The translations under genes were made by a program, and so were the position numbers. From positions 1-19,978 of the forward strand of contig SOKM01000124.1 of assembly GCA_004375785.1 (NCBI GenBank): a stretch of 19,978 nucleotides of DNA, read 5' to 3'. Under the pieces are notes generated by a model. It searched no databases. It was given only the letters and a program-made list of their open reading frames with translations, and was not told where the DNA came from. Shown piece by piece: positions 8,405 to 15,721 of the stretch. This DNA is from Candidatus Cloacimonadota bacterium (lineage in GTDB: Bacteria; Hydrothermota; E44-bin80). Position 1 is the stretch's first letter; each line of letters begins with the position of its first letter.

Positions 8405-8752
8405 ATGCATGGAATCTGTCATATTGAAATCCCAACTACTGATGCAAATAAATCAAAGGAATTCTACGGCAGAATTTTCGGTTGGGAATTTGAGGATGGT
8501 CTGGGGGGAGAGTATGTGACATTTAAGCCACCAGAAGGTGTAGGTGGAGGATTCGACAAGGAGAGAAAACCCTGCACTGATGGTGTTGCCATTTACATCG
8601 AGGTCGAAGACATAGAGAGCAAACTTACAGAGATTGAAGGAGCAGGAGGGAAAAAACTCGTCCCAAAGACGAAGATTTCTGATGAGTATGGCTACTATGC
8701 TATGTTCCTCGACCCTGTTGGCAACTCTGTGGGCCTCTGGAGCAAAAAATAA
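8405..8752 (+). CDS. Single-domain VOC-family (glyoxalase/bleomycin-resistance fold) protein
   Basis: A 115-residue protein of the vicinal-oxygen-chelate fold. The two beta-alpha-beta-beta-beta modules are visible: HGICHIEIPTTDANKSKEFY with IFGWEFEDG, then VAIYIEVEDIESKLTEIEGAGG with FLDPVGNSVGLW. H6 could be a metal ligand. The usual second-module Glu is replaced by Gly (NSVGLW), as in many small VOC proteins of unknown substrate, so glyoxalase I activity should not be assumed. A strong AGGAGGT ribosome site at 8391-8397 with a 7-base spacer fixes the start. It stands alone, followed by a large hairpin. The actual reaction is unknown. Confidence 0.85.
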   Translation: MHGICHIEIPTTDANKSKEFYGRIFGWEFEDGLGGEYVTFKPPEGVGGGFDKERKPCTDGVAIYIEVEDIESKLTEIEGAGGKKLVPKTKISDEYGYYAMFLDPVGNSVGLWSKK

Positions 8753-8774
8753 AGAGGTGAAGTAAGAAAGGATA

Positions 8775-8806
8775 CCCCGTTAGAAAGAAGTATTTTTCTA
8801 ACGGGG
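8775..8806. terminator. 12-bp perfect hairpin after the VOC gene
   Basis: CCCCGTTAGAAA and TTTCTAACGGGG form a perfect 12-bp stem around an 8-base loop, 23 bases after the VOC stop codon. It is not followed directly by a T run (the first, TTTTTT, is at 8820-8825), so it is not a textbook intrinsic terminator. It may be a dispersed palindrome or a 3'-end stabiliser. Confidence 0.45.
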
Positions 8807-9098
8807 CAAATTTGTAAGCTTTTTTCATAATTTGTCATTAAATCACAGAGCCTGCCCTCCAAAGCCTTGGCGTAGGAGGGTCATGTCGAAGATGTCGAGT
8901 ATATTGAGGTGTCAACGATATCGAAGTACTGAGATGCCGTAGGTCCCGAATATTTATATTGAGGGGCACCGTCCCGATAGTCTGTGTGTTTTTATTGTAG
9001 TATTATGGCTTCTTGCAGGAGCACATTTATTTGCACAATCAGATACACTATAGATGGTTTGTGTAGAAATTAATGGGGGATTTGAGGGTAAAAATTAT
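8807..9098. other. Intergenic repeat mosaic upstream of the HEPN/MNT pair
   Basis: Contains CAGAGCCTGCCCTCC (about 8844), related to GAGCCTGCCCTGAGCC near 15598, and a GTCGAAGATGTCGAG-type run typical of dispersed genomic repeats. A signal-peptide gene remnant is at 8982-9053. Nothing else is coding. Confidence 0.45.
8982..9053 (+). pseudogene. Remnant of an exported-protein gene (signal peptide only)
   Basis: One frame reads LCVFIVVLWLLAGAHLFAQ then SDTL and a TAG at 9051. This is a good Sec signal peptide with an AQ-S type cleavage end, followed at once by a stop. No ATG is in place; upstream codons run into repeat-like DNA. It appears to be the 5' stump of a secreted-protein gene whose body has been lost. 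Hydrophobic runs can arise by chance, so confidence is moderate. Confidence 0.4.
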
Positions 9099-9127
9099 TT
9101 GACAAAGTGAGGTTCTGGGGGTATAAT
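9099..9127 (+). promoter_or_regulatory. Perfect-consensus sigma-70 promoter of the HEPN/MNT operon
   Basis: TTGACA at 9099-9104 and TATAAT at 9122-9127 with exactly 17 bases between. Transcription would start near 9134. The first ATG, at 9140, lies about 6 bases further, so the message would be leaderless or nearly so. The promoter also rules out the GTG at 9107 as the start codon. Confidence 0.8.
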
Positions 9128-9139
9128 TATCAAAATATT

Positions 9140-9532
9140 ATGACAAAAGAAGAATTAGTTAATTACTGGATTGAAACGTCAGATAGAGATTTTTTAACAA
9201 TGAAAAATCTTTTTAAAAGTGGGGATTACCATTGGACGCTGTTTATGGGGCATTTGGTCGTTGAGAAACTCTTGAAAGCCTACTATGTGAAAACAATAGA
9301 CATAAATCCTCCATTTATGCACAATTTGCTGAGACTTGCAGAAAAGGCAAAGCTGAGGTTATCTGAAGAAGAAAAAGATTTTTCACTTTTGTTAACTACA
9401 TTTAATATCAAGGCAAGATATGCAGACTATAAACGAGAATTTTATAAAAAATGTACTAAGGAATATACAGAAGTTAATATTAGAAAAATCGAGGAGCTCA
9501 GATTATGGATAAAAAAAGAATTAACCAAATAA
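9140..9532 (+). CDS. HEPN-domain protein, HepT-like toxin of a HEPN/MNT module
   Basis: A 130-residue all-helical HEPN-domain protein (PF05168 type). The family opening is clear: YWIETSDRDFLTMKNLF, then SGDYHWTLFMGHLVVEKLLKAYYV, then FMHNLLRLAEKAKLRLS. In HEPN/MNT modules this protein is the toxin, often an RNase, silenced by the nucleotidyltransferase partner. The canonical R-x4-6-H RNase motif is not obvious; the corresponding stretch reads IKARYADYKREF, as in many PF05168 members, so RNase activity is uncertain. ATG 9140 is chosen because the -10 box occupies the region ahead of it. The 3' end overlaps the partner gene by 28 bases, so translation is coupled. Confidence 0.85.
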   Translation: MTKEELVNYWIETSDRDFLTMKNLFKSGDYHWTLFMGHLVVEKLLKAYYVKTIDINPPFMHNLLRLAEKAKLRLSEEEKDFSLLLTTFNIKARYADYKREFYKKCTKEYTEVNIRKIEELRLWIKKELTK

Positions 9533-9819
9533 TCAAGAAATATTTGGAAATACTGGAAGCAAATAACTTAAAAGTTAAGGATGTGTTTCTTTTTGGGTCA
9601 TGCATAAAAGGAAATTTTGATGAGAATAGTGATATAGATCTGGCGATAGTTTCCGACGACTTTACAGGAGATTCTATCGATAATCAGTTCCTTCTGATGA
9701 AACTATGCAGGAAGGTCGATATTTCGATTGAGCCTCATCCATTTGTAAGTGAGGATTTTACAGATGACAATCCTTTTGCCAGGGAAATTATTAGAACAGG
9801 GGAAAGAGTTAAACTCTAA
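9505..9819 (+). CDS. Minimal nucleotidyltransferase (MntA-like antitoxin)
   Basis: A 104-residue minimal nucleotidyltransferase. The signature FLFGSCIKGNFDENSDIDLA (residues ~29-48) holds the GS motif and the two catalytic aspartates, with a further aspartate in KVDISIEP. In studied HepT/MntA pairs this enzyme transfers AMP to a tyrosine of the HEPN toxin and so neutralises it; that role is inferred here. It begins inside the last 28 bases of the HEPN gene in another frame, which indicates one operon. No terminator hairpin is evident after the stop. Confidence 0.87.
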   Translation: MDKKRINQIIKKYLEILEANNLKVKDVFLFGSCIKGNFDENSDIDLAIVSDDFTGDSIDNQFLLMKLCRKVDISIEPHPFVSEDFTDDNPFAREIIRTGERVKL

Positions 9820-10182
9820 TACCACGCAGGGACTACATAAAATTAAGTATTTCCCAATCCATTCTTGGAATGACATAGTATCTATTTCGCAAAACTTTCT
9901 GCTGGAGATTTTACAACTGTGAAGAAGATAATATTTTTGAGATAGTTTTGTTTTTGCACCGTTTATTCTGATATGGGACTGGAGGTGAAGTACGCAGTAT
10001 GCAGTAAGGAGTAGACAGTAGGCAGAAAGATAAAAGATATTTGTGGAAGATGTAGCGTTGAGGCTTACCCCAACAAAGTCTTAGATTGCGTCATCAATGA
10101 TGACCGATGCGAGGCTGGAAGCCTCGCCTGTTACACTTATAGAAAAGGGCAGGTGCAAGACCTGCGGCTACAAAACATCGAA
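9820..10182. other. Intergenic region with dispersed palindromes before the TPR-CHAT gene
   Basis: Holds a GCAGTATGCAGTAAGG-style microrepeat (about 9990-10025), a small TCATC/GATGA inverted repeat (about 10091-10103), and two strong hairpins at 10109-10127 and 10149-10165. No convincing promoter is seen. Confidence 0.5.
10109..10165. repeat. Two adjacent REP-like palindromes
   Basis: GCGAGGC, TGGAA, GCCTCGC (10109-10127) and GCAGGT, GCAAG, ACCTGC (10149-10165). The same designs recur at 15431-15449 (GCGAGGC, ATCTT, GCCTCGC) and 15521-15541 (GGCAGAC, GTCTGCC), also as a pair. So this is a two-hairpin dispersed element flanking the TPR-CHAT gene on both sides. Confidence 0.65.
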
Positions 10183-10197
10183 AAGGAGAAAGGAAAA

Positions 10198-13100
10198 ATG
10201 CGTTTAATTAAAAAAAGTTTATGTATTGTTGGATTGATTGTAGTATTGGGGTTTCAATCCCAGATGTATGCGCAGGGAACAAAGGTAAAGGAGATAGTCG
10301 GGCGGATTACGTCTGTATCAGAGGATGGTAAAACTGTTGTCGTTAATAGGGGGAGTAACGACAATGTCATTGCTGATTCACTCTGTATATTTCTTCCAAA
10401 CAGGGGAGACAAAACTGCGGAGATAGAATGGGATATTCAGCTCGCTACTGGAAAGATAAAGGAGATAACTCAGGATAGTTTATTTGTTACCTTGAGTAAT
10501 ATAGTAGATACCGTTAAGGTCGGAGATTACTGTGCATTATACGCCGACATCCCGTCATTTATCGTGGAAAACGATATTGGTGTGATAGCGATGTGGGACA
10601 TTATATTCCTTGATTATGAATACAAACTACCTCTCTTTGAACTGAAAGACCTCATTAAGAACCCATCCAAGACAAAGGTGGATAGTATCATAGATGGATT
10701 GGTTGCTGAAATACATAAACATGCTGATACCATAGAAGCCTGGGGTGGAGGTAAAAAGATAATGGGAGGAATATTCGATGGGATGACATGGGGAGAAGCA
10801 TTTAAGAAAACAAAGAGGAATAATGTAGAGTTGTACCTCGAATATGTCAGGTACCTTCCAGGCGGGTATATAAATTACTTCTGGTGGTTCATCGAAAGAT
10901 ATGTTACCTGGGTGATAAATGAGACACCTTCTGCAGAGCCCGAGAGAAAAAAAGCAGAAGCTGCACCTTACGCTGATGAAGGCGACAGGTTCATTGTTGA
11001 AGGTGAGTACCAGAAGGCTCTTGATTCCTTCAAAGAAGCACTTGCCATATTTCCTGACTATTCATATGTAAATGAAAGGTTGGAGTTCGTAGAGAATGTG
11101 CTCAGGCATATCAAGATGCTCGAAGCCGATCCAAAGGATGTTCTCATTAGATATGAACTCGGCTGGGAATATTATGAATTGGGGAAATACAACGATGCAC
11201 TGGAGCAGTTCAAAATTGCAAAGGAATTGGGGTATGACAGTATTTTAGTTAACACATATACCGGCTATGTTTATGTCTTCCAGGGAAAATACTCAGATGC
11301 GCGGAAGATTTTCGAAGCCCTCTATGAATTGAAACCGAAGGATAAAAACATAAGGAAATGGTTAAAGTACTCGAAGGCGCGAGAAAAACAGGATATTGAA
11401 GGAGGGAGTGCTGAATCGTATATAATGACAGGTAATGTAAAATACGAAGAGGAAAACTTCGACGATGCTATAAGTGAATACAAAAAAGCTCTCGAAATTG
11501 AACCAGGCTCTTCTGAGATATGGAAACTTATAAAGAAGACAACAAGGAGGAAAAAAGCATATCAGGAGCAGGAGTGGGCACACGAGAACTGGGAAAAGGG
11601 TGACTTTGACTATGCGAAGTTCCGTTGGCAAAATGCTATTGATATCTGCGGAGAGGTAGGTGATATGGAGTGCATCAAGGCGAATCTGGATGATATGGCA
11701 GATAAGATGTACGACCAGGTATTCTACGCTCCTGCGATTGAGGTCTATAAGCGTATTATTGAGATTGACCCGGACGAGTATGATGCATATATCAGTATAA
11801 GCAATTGCTACGAGGGAATTAAGGATTATCAGAAAGCCGCAGTCTGGGCGGAGAAAGGGATAAAAGTTAAACCAGAGGATGCCTGGGGCTACAATATCCT
11901 TGGTTTCATTTACCTGAACATGGGTGAGTTGGATAAGGCAATAGATAGACTCCTGGAAGCGATAAGGCTGGATTCAGAGTATAAGTATCCCAACCACAAC
12001 ATTGGGACTGCTTACATAAAGAAAGCGGACTATGAAAGTGCCAAGCCGTACCTCCGTAGGGCGCTGGAAATAGACAAGAATTACTGGGATGCGAGGAATG
12101 ACCTCGTGGACATAGAATATATAATTGAGACCTCACGAAAATTGAAGGAGGCACCAGGTGATATAGATGCAAGATTGTTGCTCGGTAGGGCGCTGTGGCA
12201 CCTGGATGACTACGAGAGGTCTATTGCGGAATTGAAAAAAGTTATAGTAAAGAACAAAGATGATGTTACCGCACTCTCGTATCTTGGGTATGCATTTACC
12301 CAGACAGAGAGGTATATTGAAGGAAGAGAATATCTTGAAAGAGCATGCGCACTTCAGCCTATACCTAACTTGAAAGCATGGCTATTATTCAATGAGGGAA
12401 AGGACCTGGTTTCAAAGAACCCTAATAACTCTGAGGCATACATAAAATTGGGTGATAGTCGTCTTTACTGGGAGCACTTCGACGATGCATTAAGCAACTT
12501 TGAACTTGCACGGCAGATGGAGGCGGATACTGAATTGGTTTATCAGAGAAAGATGCTTGCCAGACAGGGCAACGAGGCAGAGAAACTCTACGAAAATTCC
12601 AGCAAATACTACAACAGAGCAGAATATAAAAACAGTATAGAGTATGCAGAGAAGGCACTGAAACTCTACAGAAAGATAGGAGCAAAAGAGGGTGAAATGT
12701 GGGCATTACTCAGAATAGGGTGGTGTAATGCCGGTCTGCATAGACATAAAGAAGCCCTCAAGTATTATGAAAAAGCGGGAGAGGTGGCAGACGAACTTGG
12801 AGATGAGCTGAAGAAAGGGAATTATTTGTCCGCAGTGGGAGATTATTATAAGAGTATAGGAGATTACCCAACCGCACTCAAGTATAAAAGAGAAACTCAG
12901 ATGCTCTACCATAAAAATATCGACTTAATAAACGAAGCGTGGACACTCTCATCCATTGGTTATATGTTGGGTATGATGGGAGAATTTGCTCAAATGATAG
13001 AAAGTTATGAGAAGGCACTCGATATCCACAGGAGAACTGTAAATTTTACGGGTGAGTGTTCTGCTCTTGGCGATATAGGATGGGCGTATGAATACGATGG

Positions 13101-15222
13101 GGATTATTCAAAGGCACTCGAGTATCAGATGAAATCCCTCGAGGTGGCACAGAATCAGAACGAGCGATGGACAGAGATGTATGCATACAGAGGCATAGGA
13201 AGTATCTACAGTGAGTTGGGGGATACGGTCAATGCGATAAAGTACTACCAGTATTCCCTCGATGCCGCCAGGGCACTCGGCAGTAAAACAGATAGGGCAA
13301 ATGCACTTAACAGCCTTGGTATTGTCTACCTTGAGATTACCGGAGAGCTTGATAAAGCACTCGAATACTTCAACGAATGCCGTGACCTCTCCAGGCTCAT
13401 TGGTTATACAGAGATAGAAGGGTGTGCAGTAGCAAATATAGGGGTGGTCTATTCACTGCAGGGGAAATATAAAGAGGCGCTCGAGTACCATGAAGAAGGG
13501 TTGCGTCTTGTGAGGAGCATAAACTCCAGGTATACCGAAATGCAGGGTCTTGATGAAAAAGGCGAAACCTATCAGGCACTGAAAGAATATGACGAGGCGC
13601 TTAAATGCCACCTCCAGGCAATTGAGATTGCAGAGTCAATGGGGGCGAGGACTGAGATGTGGCAGTATGAACTCAGTGCCGGCAAGGCATTTGAGGAGAA
13701 AGGCGATTTTGAGCAGGCAGTTGAGTATTACAAAAAGGCTGTAGAAACCCTTGCCGGGATAAAGAAGAAAATCAAGAGTGAAAAATTGAGGAAAGGGTTC
13801 TCTGAACGGGAGAGACAAACAGAGGTATACAAGAGATTGATTGACCTGCTTGTAAGGATGGGAAAACCAGACGAGGCAATTAAATATATTGAAGAGAGTA
13901 AGTCTAAAATGATTAAGGATGCGTTCGGTGACATCAAACCGAAAACAGAAGATAAGGACCTGAAGGAGACTCTTGAAGCAGTAGACAAGATTGAAAAGAA
14001 GAAGGAGGCGCTCGAGAAACAACTCGTCGAGGAGAAGAAGAAACCGGTAGAAGAACAGGACAGAAAAAAAATAGAGATATTGAGCAACACACTGGCAAAC
14101 ACTGAGGGAGAATTCAACCAGTGGATGATGAAACTCAAATTTCAGAATCCGGGGATGTTCAATGCACTTACCATAAAGCCTACAACACTCGGTGATATAC
14201 AGGGTGATATCCCTGGTAATATCTTACTCCTCGAGTACTTTATCTCAGCCGATAAACTCTATATATTCTGCATTGGGAAGGAGCACTTTGTTGTAAAGTC
14301 TGTTGAAGTAGGAGAGGTTGAAATAACCGGACTTGTTGAATACTACCAGGGAGTGGTTCAGAATCAATCGTCAAGTGTGGATGAAGAACTGAACGAACCC
14401 GCCTTAAAACTTTACGACTATCTATTGAGGCCTGTTGAGGAAGAGATGGACGCATTTGAAAATATAGTCATTGTTCCATTCGGTCCCCTCTACTATCTTC
14501 CTTTCCATGCCCTAATTCGGGAAAAGGATGGTAGAAGAGAATATCTTATAGAGTGGAAACGGTTGTCCTATACGACATCCGCAACCTTTGCCGACCTCCT
14601 GAAGGATGAACAAAAAAGTAAAGATAAACTGATTGCTATGGGAAACCCTGATGGTAGTTTGCCCTCTGCATCTGAAGAGGTTGAGGTGTTGAAAGAGCAG
14701 TTATTTAAGAAAGATGCACTTATATGGACACTCAGTGAAGCTACCAAGGAGAAATTTCTTAAGCATGCAAAGGATTTTGACATTGTGCATCTTGCGACAC
14801 ACGGCAGTATACAGAACAACCCACTTGAGTCATACCTTCTGTTTGCGGGTGATACAGAGAAAGAGCAGAAATTGACACTATTGGAAGTGGCTGGATATAC
14901 TGCTTTGAGGGACAGGACAGACCTTGTATTCCTCTCAGCCTGCCAGACCGCTATGCAAAAAGGGGAAGGGAGTGGGTCTGAGTTGATTTCACTTGCAGAA
15001 GCGTTTGCAATGGCTGGACCACCTACTCTAATAGCAACGCTCTGGGAAGTAAACGATGTATCCACGAGTAAACTTGTTCTGGAATTTTACAGAGAACTAA
15101 AAAAGAAAAAAAAGGATAAACTCGGCTCCCTCAGGGCTGCCCAGCTTTCACTGCTCAAGAGCGAAGAATTCTCCCACCCATTCTTCTGGGCACCATTTGT
15201 TCTTATAGGAAGCTGGCGGTAA
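10198..15222 (+). CDS. Exported TPR-CHAT protein (caspase-like CHAT peptidase domain)
   Basis: A 1674-residue protein. Residues 1-24 are a signal peptide (IKKSLCIVGLIVVLGF ending MYA). A small beta-rich domain follows (~30-115). From ~255 to ~1200 there are many TPR helical repeats, for example ADEGDRFIVEGEYQKALDSF and ANALNSLGIVYLEITGELDK. A charged coiled coil spans ~1240-1310. The C-terminal ~300 residues are a CHAT domain with catalytic H1535 in HLATHGS and C1582 in FLSACQTA, 47 residues apart, both intact. CHAT domains are caspase-like cysteine peptidases; TPR arrays bind partners or substrates. The signal peptide points to the periplasm or outside. The ATG at 10198 is preferred over a GTG at 10153, which lies in a palindrome; AAGGAG at 10183 supports it. 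The target is unknown. Confidence 0.88.
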   Translation: MRLIKKSLCIVGLIVVLGFQSQMYAQGTKVKEIVGRITSVSEDGKTVVVNRGSNDNVIADSLCIFLPNRGDKTAEIEWDIQLATGKIKEITQDSLFVTLSNIVDTVKVGDYCALYADIPSFIVENDIGVIAMWDIIFLDYEYKLPLFELKDLIKNPSKTKVDSIIDGLVAEIHKHADTIEAWGGGKKIMGGIFDGMTWGEAFKKTKRNNVELYLEYVRYLPGGYINYFWWFIERYVTWVINETPSAEPERKKAEAAPYADEGDRFIVEGEYQKALDSFKEALAIFPDYSYVNERLEFVENVLRHIKMLEADPKDVLIRYELGWEYYELGKYNDALEQFKIAKELGYDSILVNTYTGYVYVFQGKYSDARKIFEALYELKPKDKNIRKWLKYSKAREKQDIEGGSAESYIMTGNVKYEEENFDDAISEYKKALEIEPGSSEIWKLIKKTTRRKKAYQEQEWAHENWEKGDFDYAKFRWQNAIDICGEVGDMECIKANLDDMADKMYDQVFYAPAIEVYKRIIEIDPDEYDAYISISNCYEGIKDYQKAAVWAEKGIKVKPEDAWGYNILGFIYLNMGELDKAIDRLLEAIRLDSEYKYPNHNIGTAYIKKADYESAKPYLRRALEIDKNYWDARNDLVDIEYIIETSRKLKEAPGDIDARLLLGRALWHLDDYERSIAELKKVIVKNKDDVTALSYLGYAFTQTERYIEGREYLERACALQPIPNLKAWLLFNEGKDLVSKNPNNSEAYIKLGDSRLYWEHFDDALSNFELARQMEADTELVYQRKMLARQGNEAEKLYENSSKYYNRAEYKNSIEYAEKALKLYRKIGAKEGEMWALLRIGWCNAGLHRHKEALKYYEKAGEVADELGDELKKGNYLSAVGDYYKSIGDYPTALKYKRETQMLYHKNIDLINEAWTLSSIGYMLGMMGEFAQMIESYEKALDIHRRTVNFTGECSALGDIGWAYEYDGDYSKALEYQMKSLEVAQNQNERWTEMYAYRGIGSIYSELGDTVNAIKYYQYSLDAARALGSKTDRANALNSLGIVYLEITGELDKALEYFNECRDLSRLIGYTEIEGCAVANIGVVYSLQGKYKEALEYHEEGLRLVRSINSRYTEMQGLDEKGETYQALKEYDEALKCHLQAIEIAESMGARTEMWQYELSAGKAFEEKGDFEQAVEYYKKAVETLAGIKKKIKSEKLRKGFSERERQTEVYKRLIDLLVRMGKPDEAIKYIEESKSKMIKDAFGDIKPKTEDKDLKETLEAVDKIEKKKEALEKQLVEEKKKPVEEQDRKKIEILSNTLANTEGEFNQWMMKLKFQNPGMFNALTIKPTTLGDIQGDIPGNILLLEYFISADKLYIFCIGKEHFVVKSVEVGEVEITGLVEYYQGVVQNQSSSVDEELNEPALKLYDYLLRPVEEEMDAFENIVIVPFGPLYYLPFHALIREKDGRREYLIEWKRLSYTTSATFADLLKDEQKSKDKLIAMGNPDGSLPSASEEVEVLKEQLFKKDALIWTLSEATKEKFLKHAKDFDIVHLATHGSIQNNPLESYLLFAGDTEKEQKLTLLEVAGYTALRDRTDLVFLSACQTAMQKGEGSGSELISLAEAFAMAGPPTLIATLWEVNDVSTSKLVLEFYRELKKKKKDKLGSLRAAQLSLLKSEEFSHPFFWAPFVLIGSWR

Positions 15223-15331
15223 CCTTTTTTCAACCCTCAAGGGTTGTCATTGCGAGTAATCTCGCATATTCTCTACGGAAGCAATCTCATCCCCTCTTGA
15301 GAGATGTGTATTCCCCTCTAAAAAGAGGGGT

Positions 15332-15355
15332 GTCATATACCATATGGTATATGAC
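15332..15355. repeat. Perfect 24-bp palindrome
   Basis: GTCATATACCAT is followed directly by its reverse complement ATGGTATATGAC, with no loop. It stands just after a CCCCTC/GAGGGG hairpin. It could be a protein-binding site, a cruciform, or part of a dispersed mobile palindrome; the sequence alone does not decide. Confidence 0.7.
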
Positions 15356-15520
15356 GGGGTGTGTAGCCCTGTAGCCGCAGAGCCTATCCTGAGCTTGTCG
15401 AATGGATTAGCCTGCGAATTTTGAGAACAGGCGAGGCATCTTGCCTCGCTTTTCTATGGTAGCGCCGGGGATTGCCGTGAACCATACGGTTCAGAGCTTG
15501 TCTCAGGCAATGCATGTAGT

Positions 15521-15546
15521 GGCAGACCTGTAGTGTCTGCCTTTTT
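15521..15546 (+). terminator. Intrinsic-terminator-like hairpin with T run
   Basis: GGCAGAC and GTCTGCC form a 7-bp stem around a 7-base loop, followed at once by TTTTT (15542-15546). It is about 300 bases after the TPR-CHAT stop, so it could end that transcript or insulate the CRISPR locus. It also belongs to the dispersed palindrome class seen at 10149. Confidence 0.5.
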
Positions 15547-15680
15547 CATTTTTACAACTTTATCCTTCTATTTTCCTTTCCCTTGAAGGCGAGGATAGAG
15601 CCTGCCCTGAGCCCTTCGCTTCGCTCGAGGATAAACTTTGTCGAAGGGGTGAGGGTGAAATCTTTATTTCAAATAAGCCC

Positions 15681-15721
15681 CCCTTAATTTTACTATTGCA
15701 CAATTGCACAATTATCGAATG
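15681..15721 (+). promoter_or_regulatory. Array-boundary motif, copy 1
   Basis: CCTTAATTTTACTATTGCAC followed by AATTGCACAATTATCGAATG sits directly before the first repeat. The same ~40 bases precede repeat 16 (17081-17120) and repeat 45 (19622-19661). A sequence conserved directly next to the outer repeat of each array is what a leader-end or integration anchor would look like. Confidence 0.6.

Larger units (their letters stand above)
15223..15721. other. Repeat-rich intergenic region between TPR-CHAT and the CRISPR locus
   Basis: No gene is visible. It contains CAACCC/GGGTTG (15231-15246), a GTCATTGCGAG to GAAGCAATCTC dispersed repeat of a kind common in many bacterial genomes (about 15246-15290), CCCCTC/GAGGGG (15313-15330), a 24-bp palindrome (15332-15355), GCGAGGC/GCCTCGC (15431-15449), TGAACC/GGTTCA (15478-15493), a terminator-like hairpin (15521-15546), and GAGCCTGCCCTGAGCC-type text (about 15598). 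It ends in the array-boundary motif. Confidence 0.6.

Noticed and set aside
9107..9139. GTG start of the HEPN gene at 9107.
   Set aside because: The -10 box TATAAT at 9122-9127 lies after it, so the codon would not be in the transcript; the family sequence starts at the ATG at 9140.
9140..9819. tRNA or other structured RNA gene in the AT-rich HEPN/MNT region.
   Set aside because: The whole stretch is explained by two overlapping coding frames with clear family motifs; no cloverleaf was seen here or elsewhere in the window.
10153..10197. GTG start of the TPR-CHAT gene at 10153.
   Set aside because: It falls in a dispersed hairpin, and the residues before the ATG at 10198 would put a charged stretch ahead of the signal peptide. 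AAGGAG precedes the ATG at proper distance.
10198..15222. TPR-CHAT as the Craspase protease of a type III-E CRISPR system.
   Set aside because: It has a signal peptide and a beta-rich N-terminal domain, no cas gene is nearby, and it is about twice the size of the known TPR-CHAT partner. Adjacency to the arrays is not enough.
15225..15246. Intrinsic terminator right after the TPR-CHAT gene.
   Set aside because: The T run comes before the CAACCC/GGGTTG hairpin, not after it, so it does not work as a terminator on either strand.
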